Assembly (NCBI GenBank): GCA_948144175.1
Contig: CANXME010002430.1
Location: 1 to 64,000 of the forward strand
Direction of reading: 5' to 3'
DNA: 64,000 nucleotides
Origin: Closterium sp. NIES-65
Taxonomy: Eukaryota > Streptophyta > Zygnematophyceae > Desmidiales > Closteriaceae
Position numbers and translations under genes: made by a program. The first letter of the stretch is position 1; each line of letters starts with the position of its first letter. Of this stretch, positions 1 through 10,710 are shown piece by piece. The notes below the pieces were generated by a model. It was not told the DNA's origin. It ran no database searches and worked only from the letters and a program-made list of their open reading frames with translations.

Positions 1-3000
1 CCTTCCTGCGCCTGTTTCTGTAGCGTTGGCTGATCACCACTACGGGACCAGTCACTGACGTCACACTACCACTTTAACCGTGTCCTGCTGTCTCCCGCTC
101 CCGACGTCTCACTCACTGGGTTTTCCACGTCCCTCGTTCTCCGGAACTTGTGGGCGTGCGACCCCCGTGAGTCACACGTGGGTGTGTGGTTTGAGCCTTC
201 TGGAGAGACTGCGGTGTGTGTTGACGGAGACTCTTACCAGCCTCTTGCTACCTTTACTGCTGATGAGCCGGCTCGGGTCTCTACACTCTTCACACTGGCC
301 CGCGTGCGCCGCAGCAGCAGCCGCAGCAGCAGCAGCAGCCGCAGCAGCAGCAGCAGCAGCAGCACCAGCAGCGCACCAGCGGCCGCACCAGCAGCCCCCC
401 CTACTGCCACTGCCCCCGGTTCCCCCCCCCGTTCGGGTCCCCGCGTCTCACCAGGTTGCTACGTCCCCCCAGGTGTCTGTGTCGTGTCAGGTTCCTACGT
501 CTGTTCCGGTCGCTGCGTCGTGCTCCTGCCGGTCGCTTGCCCACCCCACCGTTCTGTGGCACCACCGGATGGGGCACCCGTCCCTTCCACGTCTACGCGC
601 TATGTCTAGTCAGCGTCTTGTCCTAGGCCTCCCACGTGTCTTGCCGTCGCTGCCGCCGTCTTCGCCTGCGCCGCGTGTCGTCCCTACGTCGAGGGTAGGC
701 TGCGCGCGCAACCCCTCACTCCTCCTCCCTTCGTCCGGCCACCGAGCCTTTTGAGACGCTTCACTTGGACGTCTGGGGCCCAGCCCTCGTCTAGGCCCTG
801 AGCGTGAGCGTTACTTTCTGGTGGTAGTTGACGACTTCTCCCGCTACACCACAGTGTTCCCTTCTGCGAAGAAGTCTGAGGTGACTTCTACGCTGATCAG
901 GTGTTTGCTCACCACTGAGGACACTCGTGGTCGTCGTGTCAGTTGTCTCCACTCACTCCGACCATGGGGGTGAGTTTTGCTCCGGCATTCTCGCTGGATT
1001 TTGTCGCGAGCAGGGCATTCGTCAGTCCTGGACGCTTCCAGAGTCCCCACAGCATAATGGGGTTGCTGAGCGCCGCATAGGCCTGGTCATGGAGATCGCC
1101 CGCACCTCCCTGACTCACGCCTGTGCCCCCCATTTTCTGTGGCCCTACGCGGTCAGGTACGCCGCGCACCAGCTGAACCTCTGGCCACGTGTCTCTCGAC
1201 CAGAGGTTTCACCGACCAGTCTTTGGACAGGGTCCCCTGGTGTTGCGTCGCGGTTCGTGTCTGGGGGTGCTTGGCTCTTGTCCGCGACACCTCCCGCGGA
1301 CAAGCTCTTGCCTCGTGCCGTCCCCTATGTCTTCCTTGGTTTCCCTGAGGACTCCTCTGACTTCACCTTTTACCACCCTCCCTCTCACCGGTTCTTTGAC
1401 TCCCGTGACGTCCGTTTCGAGGAGTCCACTCCGTACTACGTCAGGTACCCCAGTCGAGGTCTCCTGGTTCCTCCTCCCCCCCTCTTCCTGACTGCCGTTC
1501 CCCTTCCTGCTCCCCCGGTACAGCCTCCCCCCCCTGGTCCAGCCCCGTCAGGTGTGTCCCAGGCTACCCCTCCTCCTTCGGTAGCCCCTCTGGTACAGCC
1601 TCCCTCCCACAGTCCTCCTCGCAGCGTGCCGCTGGTGCTAGCTCTCGAGAGGTTGGTGCGGCGCCTGTTCCTGTACCGTTTTCTGGTTCTGGGGGTGCTG
1701 GAGTTGGAGTTGGCCCTGGAGTTTCTGGTTCTGGGGGTGCTGGAGTTGGAGCTGGGTTGGAGCTGGAGTTCTGGTTCTGGAGTTGGAGCTGACCCGGTGG
1801 GTGCAGAGGACTCTTGTCGTCCGGGAGCTGGTGCTGGCCGCGCGGACACTGGGGGTACTGCGTCTGGGGTGAGGGTGCGCCTCCTTCGGGTTCAGGTGAG
1901 CCTGGTTCTGGAGCTGGTGTTAGTGCTGCCTCTGGGGTGGTGCGCCTAGTTCTTCTGAGTTGGACTCTGGAGCTGCCGCTGCTTCGGACACTACTCCACC
2001 CCCCCCCACCCCTACCCGACTAGGCACCAGGCTCGTGTTCGCCGTGCCCGTGACGAGCAGCTGGAGTTGGAGAGAGAGGAGAGGGAGTAGTTACAGCGGC
2101 TGGAGGAGCATCAGCCGAGCAGCTGGAGCCGCAAGAGCAGCAGCAGCAGCAGCAGCAAGCTGGACCCGCAGGAGTAGCAGTCCCAGCAGCAGCCGCGTCC
2201 GCAGCAGCAGCAGTCGCAGCCGCAGCAGCAGCAGCCACTTCCTCCTCCTGTCTCGGGTCTTCGGATCCTTGGTCTCCCCTCCCCTTCTCCTCCCTCCTCC
2301 GCCTCTCCTCCTGTCTACGGTCCCACGTTTACCTCCTCCTGACTCCTCCCCCCGCTGTTTTCCCCCAGTTCTCCGCCTTTGTCCTCTCCTCCTCCGTCTC
2401 GTTCTTGGTCTTACTCGTCGCTCCCCTCGTGCTCGTTCCCTCGTCTCCTGTTCCCTTCACTGAACTTCGTACTAGCCTTCCTTCTTCTAGTCCACCTCGT
2501 CCGTCTCAGTCTGTGCTTCCCGTCTCCTCCTGAGTCGGCCCTCACTGTGTCGCTCCCCTACTCCTGTCACTGACTACTACCGCACGTACCGTCCTGTTCT
2601 CTTCTCGTGTTCTCGCCTCTCTTGTTACTCACCCTCGTGCCTCTGTGTCCTCTGTGTCCGCTCTTACTGCCGCAGTTACTGACTTTGCCTCTACCCGCCG
2701 CCTTGAACTACGCCACCAGACGCTTGTGGCTGCTCCTCCTACCAGTCCTCTGGCCGTCGGGGGTGTGTCTGCCCTTGGCTGTGACGCCCTAGAGGACAGG
2801 CAGTTTGAGCTAGAGTTCCTGGCGGCCGCTCCCCTCATCTCTGTGCCATGCTCCTCGCCCCTGAGGGTGACCCCGACGCCCTTGACATTCCGACTCCTCG
2901 CACTTACGCTGAGGCAGTGTCAGGGTCTTGGGTCCTCTCAGTGGAGAGCTGCCATGGACGCAGAGATGGCCTCCTACAGATCCACAGGCACACTACGTCG

Positions 3001-4470
3001 ATGAGGTTCCCCCCCCTGGGGCGAACGTAGTCGACGGCATGTGGATCTACAGGGTGAAGCGGCACCGGGGATCTCCCCCGGGTCTTCAAGGTGCGCTACG
3101 TGGCTAGAGGTTTCAAGTCAGCGCGAGGGAGTTGACTTCTTTCAGACCTTCGCACCTTACCCCGAAGATGACCACTCTTCGGGTGTTACTACACGTAGCA
3201 GCACAGAGAGACTCGAGTTACACTCTCTCGACTTCTCCACTGCTTTCCTTCAGGGCAGCCTACACGAGGAGGTCTGGTTACGTCGTCCCTCGGCCTTCAC
3301 TGTCACTTTCCCTCCTGGGACCCAGTGGAGGATGAGGCGACCTGGTTACGGTCTTCGCCAGGCCCCTCGGTGAGTGGCACGACACTCTGCGTTCTACCCT
3401 CTCTGACCTTGTGGTTTCCAGCCGTCTTCTGCCGACCCGTCGCTGTTTCGTTCGTCGTGGCTCCACACCGTTCTTTGTCCTGGTCTACGTGCGACGACCT
3501 CGTTTCGCCACTGCCGGACAGGGTTGCTTTGGCAGACGTGAAGTCCGAACTGCAGAAGAGACACAACGTGCACTGATCTTGGTGAGCTGCGCCACTACCT
3601 TGGCCTGCAGATCACCAGGGACAGAGCCGCTCGCACCATTACACTCTCACAGTCACACATGGTGCAGCAGGTCCTTCAGCGGTTCGGGCTTCAGCACTCC
3701 ACCGTACAGCGCACACCTCTAGCTGTTGACCACAGACTCACTGGTCCCCTTTCCTGACGAGCCGTTTGAGCCTAGTGGTCCCCTACGCAGAGCTTGTGGG
3801 TTGCGCTCATGTACCTGATGACTTGTACTCGCCCGGACCTCGCCTTCCCTCTCAGCATCCTTGCGCGCTTTGTTGCACCAGGGAGACACCGTCCTGTTCA
3901 CTGGACGGCAGCTGTGAGGGTGGCGAAGTACCTAGCGACTTACATCAGGCGTGGGGCCTAGTTCTTGGAGGGCAGCAGTCTGTCGTACTCACTGGTCACT
4001 GTGACTCCTCCTACGCTGACGACGCTGAGACTCAGAGGTCTACTCAGGGGTACTGTTTCAGTCTGGGTTCTGGAGCTGTTTCCTGGCGTTCCACGCGCTC
4101 CTCTTCTGTCTCGACCTCTACAGCTGAGGCTGAGATTACGCTGGTGCCATGGCGGCACAGGAGTTGCGGTGGTTGACCTTCTTGCTCGCCGACCTTGGTG
4201 AGCGGCCGAGCTCTGCACCGACCTTGTTTACTGACAACAAGCGTCGATCCTCCTCTGTCGTGAGCCGCGACTGGAGAGCAGAGTGAAGCACATTCACGTC
4301 AGGTACTTTCTTCTGCGAGAGTTGCAGAGGCCGTGGACAGGCTCGCTTCGAGTTTGTAGAGTCCGAGGCCAACACTGCAGACATCTTCACCAAGGCGCTT
4401 CCGCTTTGTGACCACCAAGAGGTGTTGTGTGCAGTTAGGCCTTGTTGACACAGGTTCTAGTCATGCGTAG
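1..4470 (+). pseudogene. Decayed Ty1/copia pol (element G), 5' end outside the window
   Basis: Copia polyprotein remains can be followed in order across all three plus-strand frames. The GAG-pre-integrase motif LWHHRMGHPSLPRL is near 550-600. The integrase core is near 950-1440, with HSDHGGEF and NGVAERRIG. A Pro/Val-rich linker with CAG runs lies at about 1450-2250. The reverse transcriptase is near 2890-3720, with LDFSTAFLQG and a YGLRQAPR motif. The RNase H end is near 3980-4430, with the expected Asp-rich start and a terminal ADIFTKAL-like stretch. Frameshifts and stops separate nearly every block, and the YVDD box is disrupted. Order and sequence match elements A and C in this window, so this is an old member of the same family. 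No gag or 5' LTR is present before position 1. Confidence 0.85.
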
Positions 4471-4678
4471 ACTTGAGTTTATTGCCTGCTTCGTCTGTAC
4501 ACTTACTATATATACTTGTGATCTCTTGGACTGGCCTTGTGGCCACTGTTGCTTGTGCTCAGAGTGTGTGGTGACGTTGTGATCCACCCTGAGCTTTGTT
4601 TCTTTTGGACTGGTCTTGTGACCGTACTCTTTTTTTTTTTGTTTTTGCTAGACACCCCTCACTTAGGCTATGGGGGTG

Positions 4679-4797
4679 TGTCAAATGTTTGTAGCCTGTA
4701 GTGAGGTTTGTCTTAGGGGGTACAGAAGTTAGGGTTTGTCATATGTACCCCAACCAACATCAATGCAAACCCCATTCCTCATTCTGACAATACCTCA
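4679..4797 (+). repeat. Candidate 3' LTR remnant of element G
   Basis: A purine tract TGGGGGTG directly precedes TGTCAAATG, the same junction seen at the 3' LTRs of elements A and C. The segment ends at CCTCA, as the LTRs of A do, giving about 119 bp, and carries a similar central GGGGTAC. No partner LTR is in the window, so the right boundary is inferred by analogy. Confidence 0.5.
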
Positions 4798-5773
4798 CCG
4801 TGTGCAGCCCTGACAAATCAGGGCAAATTCTGATTTCCTAAAAACTGCCCTGAGGCCTCAGTGTACCCCCAAACGAATCTGAGGGCCTGTCAGAGGGTCG
4901 TCAGAGGGTCGTCAGGCTTGACCCGTTTCCGCTGGGATATTCCCCCAAATGTCTATGAACTAGCAGTATACACAGCCCAGAGTCCTGAAACGTCTGGTAC
5001 AGTGACAGGAAGAAATTACGTAAAAACGTTACAACTTGATGCATTGCCCGTACTGGAGCTACCTACAATACGCTCGCCACCCTTTGGAGAGACTCTTTAC
5101 TGCAGCAGGTACCTAACGGCATAGAGGACGCACCAGGCCACCTAGCAAACTGCAGCTTCACAGGTCTCAAGGGCTGCTGTTATGGCGCATATAGCAGCAG
5201 AAACGCACGAAGTGTCGAGAAATCATCAGCTGCACTCAACTCCTTGACTACCTAACGACATAGAGAATGCGCCTAGCTGCCTCAGGCCCAGCAGCTTCAC
5301 AGAAGGTCTTAAGGGCTGCTGTTATGGCCCGTGTGGAGGCAGAGGAAAGCCAGCCCATCTCCAGCAGTTGCTGGTGGTGGGATGGACAGGGAAAGATTGG
5401 AAGAGAGTGGGGGGGGTGGGCAAGATGGGTAAATGGACTGGGACTTTGAAAACACCAAATAATATGTCAGAATGGAAGCAGAGGAAAGCGAACCAGTCTC
5501 CAGCAGTTGCTAACGGTGGGGTGCACATTAGAACGGGGAAGAAACTGGTGGTTGTGAAGTGGTGTATAGCAGGGAGGGTTATCTTCCATCTACTCAGAAG
5601 TTGTATAAAACGAATTATTCAACGATCAAGACAGGAACCACTGAATCCAACTAACTGAGCATCTTGCTTTGGCGTGGATGCTGAAATGCTTGGCAGCAAA
5701 TGGCAGGCCATCTCGCATACGATAAAAGGAACCAGAACCCTCCCCCTCTTCTTCCCCACCACCACACTCACAC
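4798..5773. other. Intergenic stretch with a roughly 138-bp tandem duplication
   Basis: No gene is recognisable. Positions 5110-5200 recur, diverged, at 5250-5345 (shared GGGCTGCTGTTATGGC and a CTACCTAACG.CATAGAG start). The segment around 5335-5400 recurs at 5472-5540 (shared TCCAGCAGTTGCT). Both repeats have a period of about 138 bp, so this is one tandem array of two to three decayed units. It lies just beyond the 3' end of ATE1. Confidence 0.45.
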
Positions 5774-8700
5774 TCAGACACAGCAGCTGAATTTCACAGC
5801 TGCCCCCACACTCACCGAAAAGCTGATCTGCAAGGAGCCGTTGATAAGCAGTGGCATGGCCATCACTGTTGCTGCCACCTCCCTGCTTCTCTCCTGCCGC
5901 TCCTCCTCACTCGACTCCTCGGGCCATCTCTCCCCTCCTCCTCCACACTCACTCCCACCCGCTTCCCCCCCTCCTCCTACCATTCCTCTCCGCCAGTCTC
6001 CTTCCCTTCCCGCATCAACCTCCATCCCATCTTTCCCCCCCTGGCCCCCTTTCCTGTCCTCTTGGGCCCTGTACACACCTCCCTGCACTCCATACTCGTT
6101 AGTAGTATCCTCCCTGCTACTCGTCTCGTCCAACCCACCAGCCCCTCTCTCAGCAGCAGCCTGTAGTTCTCGTGCCTCTGCTCTCTCTGCATCGGTCTGT
6201 CCCCCCCCCACCCCTGTATACCCTCGCACTGCCTCTCTCACTCCCTCCTCTCGCCCCTCCCCCACTGTAGCCCCGTCCCCTCCCATGGAAGAGAGAGGCT
6301 GATGGTGCGAGTTTGTGAGAGAGGGAAGGCTGGCCGGGGTGTGGGGGCGTTTTGGCAGCGCGGAGGAGAGAACAACGTAGGGGGAGCGGCCGAGGAGAGG
6401 GCGAGCAAGGGAGAACGGAACCCACCTGATGGGAAGGGGGGGGCGGGGAGGGGGGGTGTGGGGGTGTTTTGGCAGTGCGAGGAGGAGGAGAACAACGTAG
6501 GGGGAGCGGTCGAGGAGAGGGCGGGGCGAGGGTGAAGGGCACCCACCTGATGGGGAGGAAGGGGGGCGGGGGGGTGGGGGGACGGTGTGGGGGTTTGGTG
6601 AGAAGGTTGGGCAAGGAGAATTGGGGGGGAGGTTGGAGGGGGTTTTACGGGAAGGGGAAGGGCTGTCCTCCCCTTGAGAGCAGGAGCGACGGCGGCGCAA
6701 GAGGGTGTTTTGACAGAACCGAGGAAGGAACAGGATAGGGAAAGTGATTCAGAAGAAAGCAGGCAAGGGCGACGAGTACCCACCTGATAAGGGGAGGCGA
6801 GGCAGGGGGAATGAGAGAGAGGGGGGATGGGCGGGGAGATTTTACAGGTAGGTTTGGGAGGAGAGGTAGGAAGCTTTGCAGGTGGAGGGTAGTGTTAGGG
6901 GGAAGTGCCACAAGAGGGAGCTTGGGGGAGGAAGGAAGAATGGTCCAATTTACAGGCTAAAAGAACTCACAAGTAGCGCAGAGGGCAGAGCAGATCCGAC
7001 GGTGCATACGCGGCCTTGTAAGTCATCTTGGGGCAGGAGTGGATATAATACCCCATATAGTACGAATCCAATAAGAGCTCAGGGCGCTGCTGCTGCTCGC
7101 GCTGCACCCACTCTATCTCCTTCAGCGCGGAAAACTTCCCCAGGGACAGAAACGCGTAGTCTGGGTCCCAAAAGAGATACTTAGATGAGAGGCAGCGTGG
7201 CAGCACGTCCACCACCCCCACGGCCACTAAGCGCCCATCGATCCGATACTGCTGGTGGAAAGACCCGTACCCACAGGAGGGGAGGGGCGCTGAGGCAGGC
7301 TTGGGCGCTTCTAGGGGCGGGACTGAGTGTGGGTGGGGAGTAGTGGAAGTGGGAGGAGCGGAGGTGGAAGGAGCAGGTGGAGGGACGTGTATGAGGGGAG
7401 TGTTAACGAGGAAATTCTCGTAGCCGCGTCTGGTGACGGAGGAGGGCTTGTCATCGTGCACGTGAATCTGGTACTTGCGGTACAGCTCGTACTCCTCCTG
7501 AGTGAACGCCGATGGGTGGGTTGTTATCTCTAAACGTCGTGGGGTGCGCTGTTTCCCCTGCTGCTGCCGCTGCTGGTCCTGCTGCTCGTCCCGTTGCTGC
7601 TGCTGCTGCTGCTGCTGCTGTTGCTGCTGCTTCTGCTCTTCCTGCTGCTGCTGCTGCCGTTGCTGATGATTCGTGCCTGTTGTCATGCCACCATGAAGCA
7701 GAGCGGCGGGAGCAAGCACGTTCACATGCCCATGCACGGCTCTCACACACACCCCCTCTGGCAGTCCCCCCCTTTGCCACCCCCCCTCTGCTTCGGCTAC
7801 CAGCTTTGCTGCTAAATCCTGTGCACTAGAGCTTAAAGAGAGAGCGCTTGTGCCCCCTCTTTCTCCGCTTGCTGATTGCTGTGTGGCTGTCACCCCTGGA
7901 TGCTGCTGCTGCAGTTTCTTTAATCCGGAGCAGATTATAAACGCAATGTTTGACGTCAGCACAGGCAGAGGAGCAGACGCTCCTTTCTGCTGGCTTTCCC
8001 CTGCCCCTCCTGCCCCTTCCTCCTCTCCCTTCCCTCCCTCCCCTCCCTTCCCCTTCCCACCCTTCCCTCCCTTCCTTTTCCCTCCCTCCCCTCTCTCCCC
8101 TCCCTTCCCCTCCCCGACTCGCGCCCTCACGCTGACAGGAACAGATCTGAGTGTCACAGCAGGCAGCACCAGGCTGGCAGGCAGCATCCCCTGCTCCCTC
8201 CATAGCTGTAGCACCCCGCTTAAAGCCCCTTCCACACGCGCCTGCACTGCTGCCAAAGGTCCTTGCTCCAGATTTCTAGTCGAAGCCCCTTCCATCCGTG
8301 CATCCCCTAGGGCTTGCCCCTTTGCAGGGTCTGATTGCTGCGGCGTTGCACCTAAATTTGCACCTGAATTTGCACCCGAACCTGAACCTGAACCTGCGCC
8401 CGAGTTAAAAGCGAGGCCGGGACGGTTAGCAGGGGAATCTCTAGGCCTGGGGGGCGGAAGGTCGATGTCTCCACTGAGGAACCTCTCCATGCGCCTCAGC
8501 ACCTTGCGCTGCTCCTTGTTGGGCTGAAACCGCCCCGCCACGAGACGGATGGTGTAGGCCGGGCAGCAGGTGCGGGGCATGTCCGGCTTGTAGAGGAAGC
8601 AACCCGACCGACGCCAGCCACGATCCAACAGGTCTGAAGGGAAGGGCAGGGCACGAGGAAAGGGGAAAGGGATGGATTCAACTCAATAACGCCATAACAT

Positions 8701-9446
8701 GGTGTCGAGTTCTCCACTGAGGAACCTCTCCATGCGCCGCAGCACCTTGCGCTGCTCCTTGTTGAGCTGAAACCGCCCCGCCACGAGGCGGATGGTGTAG
8801 GCCGGGCAGCAGGTGCGGGGCATGTCGGGTTTGTAGAGAAAACAGCCTGACCGACGCCAACCACGGGTTAACAGGTCTGGGAGTAACAGGGGTAAGGGAA
8901 ACACGGGGGTGGAGAGGAGTGAAGAGTGACGATGGAAGCACTGTTTAAACGTCTGAAAACTGCTGCACTAAAAATAAAAAAGAAAGATGTCGCCACACTA
9001 CCAAATAACATGTTCCTGTAAGCAGCCACTGTACCTTGATAGTCCTGTACGGTCATAGTCTCCGCGGTGATTCCTGAAAAAACAAACAAACAAACAAACA
9101 AAGGTTCAATGTATCACATGTATTTCGCAATGGTAACACGGGAAAGGCTGAAAATAAAACTGTGAAACGAACGGAAACGCTCATTCGGAACGCTGATACG
9201 GAAATGTAAAACGGAAACGCTGAATATGGGGATCCTGTCCTGACCATGAGAGTGGCTGGAGCCGCGAGCGCCTCGGCAGTAGCCGCAAGAGGAGGAGTAA
9301 TCGCCATGGTCCACCACGATCGTCCGCTCCACCTCCGGCTGTCGCTCCGCCTCTTCGGACTCTGAATCGGATTCGCGAACCCGCTGCTGCTTCGGCGGCT
9401 GCTGCTGCTGCTGCTTGCGCCTTCGACCCAGCATGCTCGCTCGCAT
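5774..9446 (-). CDS. ATE1: Arginyl-tRNA--protein transferase (arginyltransferase)
   Basis: ATE1 transfers arginine from Arg-tRNA to N-terminal Asp, Glu or oxidised Cys of proteins, marking them for the Arg/N-degron pathway. Proposed exons: 9446-9245, 9073-9035, 8633-6971, 6425-5774. They sum to 2556 bp and stay in frame (851 residues), with GT/AG borders. Exon 1 has the N-terminal Cys motif SSSCGYCRG followed by SHSHG. Exon 2 encodes TAETMTVQDYQ. Exon 3 opens with DLLDRGWRRSGCFLYKPDMP and RTCCPAYTIRL. Its 3' end carries the GNAT-like C-terminal domain (YGSFHQQYRIDG, SSKYLFWDPDYA, YYMGYYIHSCPKM, LLCPLRY). The last exon begins WVPFSLARPLLGRSPYVVL. The protein is longer than usual because about 300 residues of Gly/Lys/Glu repeats and poly-Gln separate the two domains, and a Gly/Glu-rich tail of about 190 residues follows. 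The tail and the choice among last-exon copies are uncertain. Confidence 0.85.
6344..6783 (-). repeat. ATE1 C-terminal exon present in three tandem copies
   Basis: Three copies of the exon encoding the terminal WVPF...RPLL..PYVVL motif lie at about 6783-6703 (copy 1), 6546-6464 (copy 2) and 6425-6344 (copy 3). Each is preceded on the minus strand by an ATCAG acceptor and begins GTGGGT. Copy 3 is the best match to the family. Copy 2 carries a one-base insertion (an extra C in its CTCGCCCCGCC stretch) that shifts the frame. Copy 1 is open but diverged (WVLVALACFLLNHFPYPV) and would end at a stop at 6645. All can join the CTACTT donor at 6971 in the correct phase. Confidence 0.75.
8702..8890 (-). 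repeat. Duplicate of the 5' part of ATE1 exon 3
   Basis: This segment repeats 8462-8650 with roughly a dozen substitutions. It includes the acceptor AG and the first 58 or so codons (DLLTRGWRRSGCFLYKPDMP onward to MERFLSG). The acceptor at 8876/8877 would join exon 2 in the same phase as the downstream copy. After FLSGELDTMLWRY it reaches a stop. I see no strong donor before that stop, so inclusion would probably truncate the protein. Confidence 0.75.
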
Positions 9447-10137
9447 CGCGAAAAAAACAAGCAAATGTTAACAAACGAGGGAAGCGAGAAACGGAACAAT
9501 AGAAACGCTGTCAGCAAACGGAAATCACTTTCGACAGTGCTGTCCGAGTGTATGATCATTCTCATCATTCATGTGTCCGCAGCAGCCATAACTCGACCTT
9601 CAACTGAACCCCCAGTTTTCTGCAGGGGAGAGTCCCCCAAACGTTCAAAATTCACAACTTCGTTGGGAAACTAACGGTTGAGTACGTTTCTGAACTCTTT
9701 ATAATGGTAGAGCAAAATAACCGCTCTAAACCGCTAATCACCTTTCTAAACACCGAGAATTTAAGAACACACCTATGACACACCCTGGAAATTGCCGTGA
9801 AGATCCAACCCAGTCCCAAGGCCATTTGCTTCCGCTTCAAGTCAAAACTTGCCCTCCACGTGTGGAACACTTGTTTCGTCTGTAAGGAAATCGACTTTAC
9901 AAGAAGTCACAGACAGGTTTGCAAACATTTAGGATGCATATTAACAAAACAATTCGTTGAAGATGAAGTATAGCATGGTACAAGAAGTCCATGATACAAC
10001 AGCTGTTGCATGATGCATTCCCACTTATGGTACAAAGGTTGTAAAAACTTTATCTATTGTTAGTCCAGTCGTCGTAGCAAGGAGCAAATCAGTAATACAC
10101 AACACCATTGAACCTTATTACCATATAGAAACCGTGC
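9447..10137. other. ATE1 upstream region with one candidate exon
   Basis: This region lies between the ATE1 start and the next minus-strand gene. A 96-bp minus-strand segment, 9879-9784, has a good acceptor (CCTTACAG) and a donor (AGG then GTGTGT). It is open for 32 codons in phase 0 and contains WRASFDLKRKQMALGLGW. It may be a 3' exon of the gene at 10138-14181, but the phase of that gene's only obvious donor near 10140 does not match directly, so another exon would be needed. I do not recognise the peptide. The rest is AT-rich with no visible gene. Confidence 0.35.
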
Positions 10138-10675
10138 TCAATGACCTTCCGGAGTCCCCACGCGGCGTTCGCCAGCCAAGCTGTCTTGGCCGTCCCTTGT
10201 TAACCTGCTCCTGCCTCGCGGGTTGGTATCACATTCTCTTTCCGCAACACCCCCATGCCCAGTCTCAGTACTGCAATCCTCGAGCAATCCCCCTCTCCCC
10301 ACTCCTCTAGCAGCACTGCCAGCGTCAACATTAGACGTAAATCCTTGCACTCGCTCCGTATTTGCTCCAGTGTTATCACTGCCCAGTGTATCTACTGTAC
10401 TTCTATGCATACTCCAGTTACTGTGCACTGCATGTGCGGCACGGGAGCGAGGCTGGGGCATCGCATCCCACTCCCCCACACCGCTCAGCAGACCTGCTAC
10501 AGCCTGCAGCTCCCGCATCACCTCTGCTACAGCCACAGGCCGCTGCTCCTGCTGCTGCTGACGTGGCGGATGCTGATGGGACTGCTCCTGACGTGTCTGC
10601 TGACGTGGATGCGGATGCAGTGGTTGATGCTGCTGTTGGGGTTCTGGAGGAAGCTGGGAGTGTGCTTTTTGCTGC

Positions 10676-10710
<35 letters not shown>

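Noticed and set aside
5700-6302. Pro/Ser-rich plus-strand protein over the ATE1 3' region
   Set aside because: It is the complement of the ATE1 last exon and its Gly/Glu-rich tail. The minus strand has family motifs and this strand has none.
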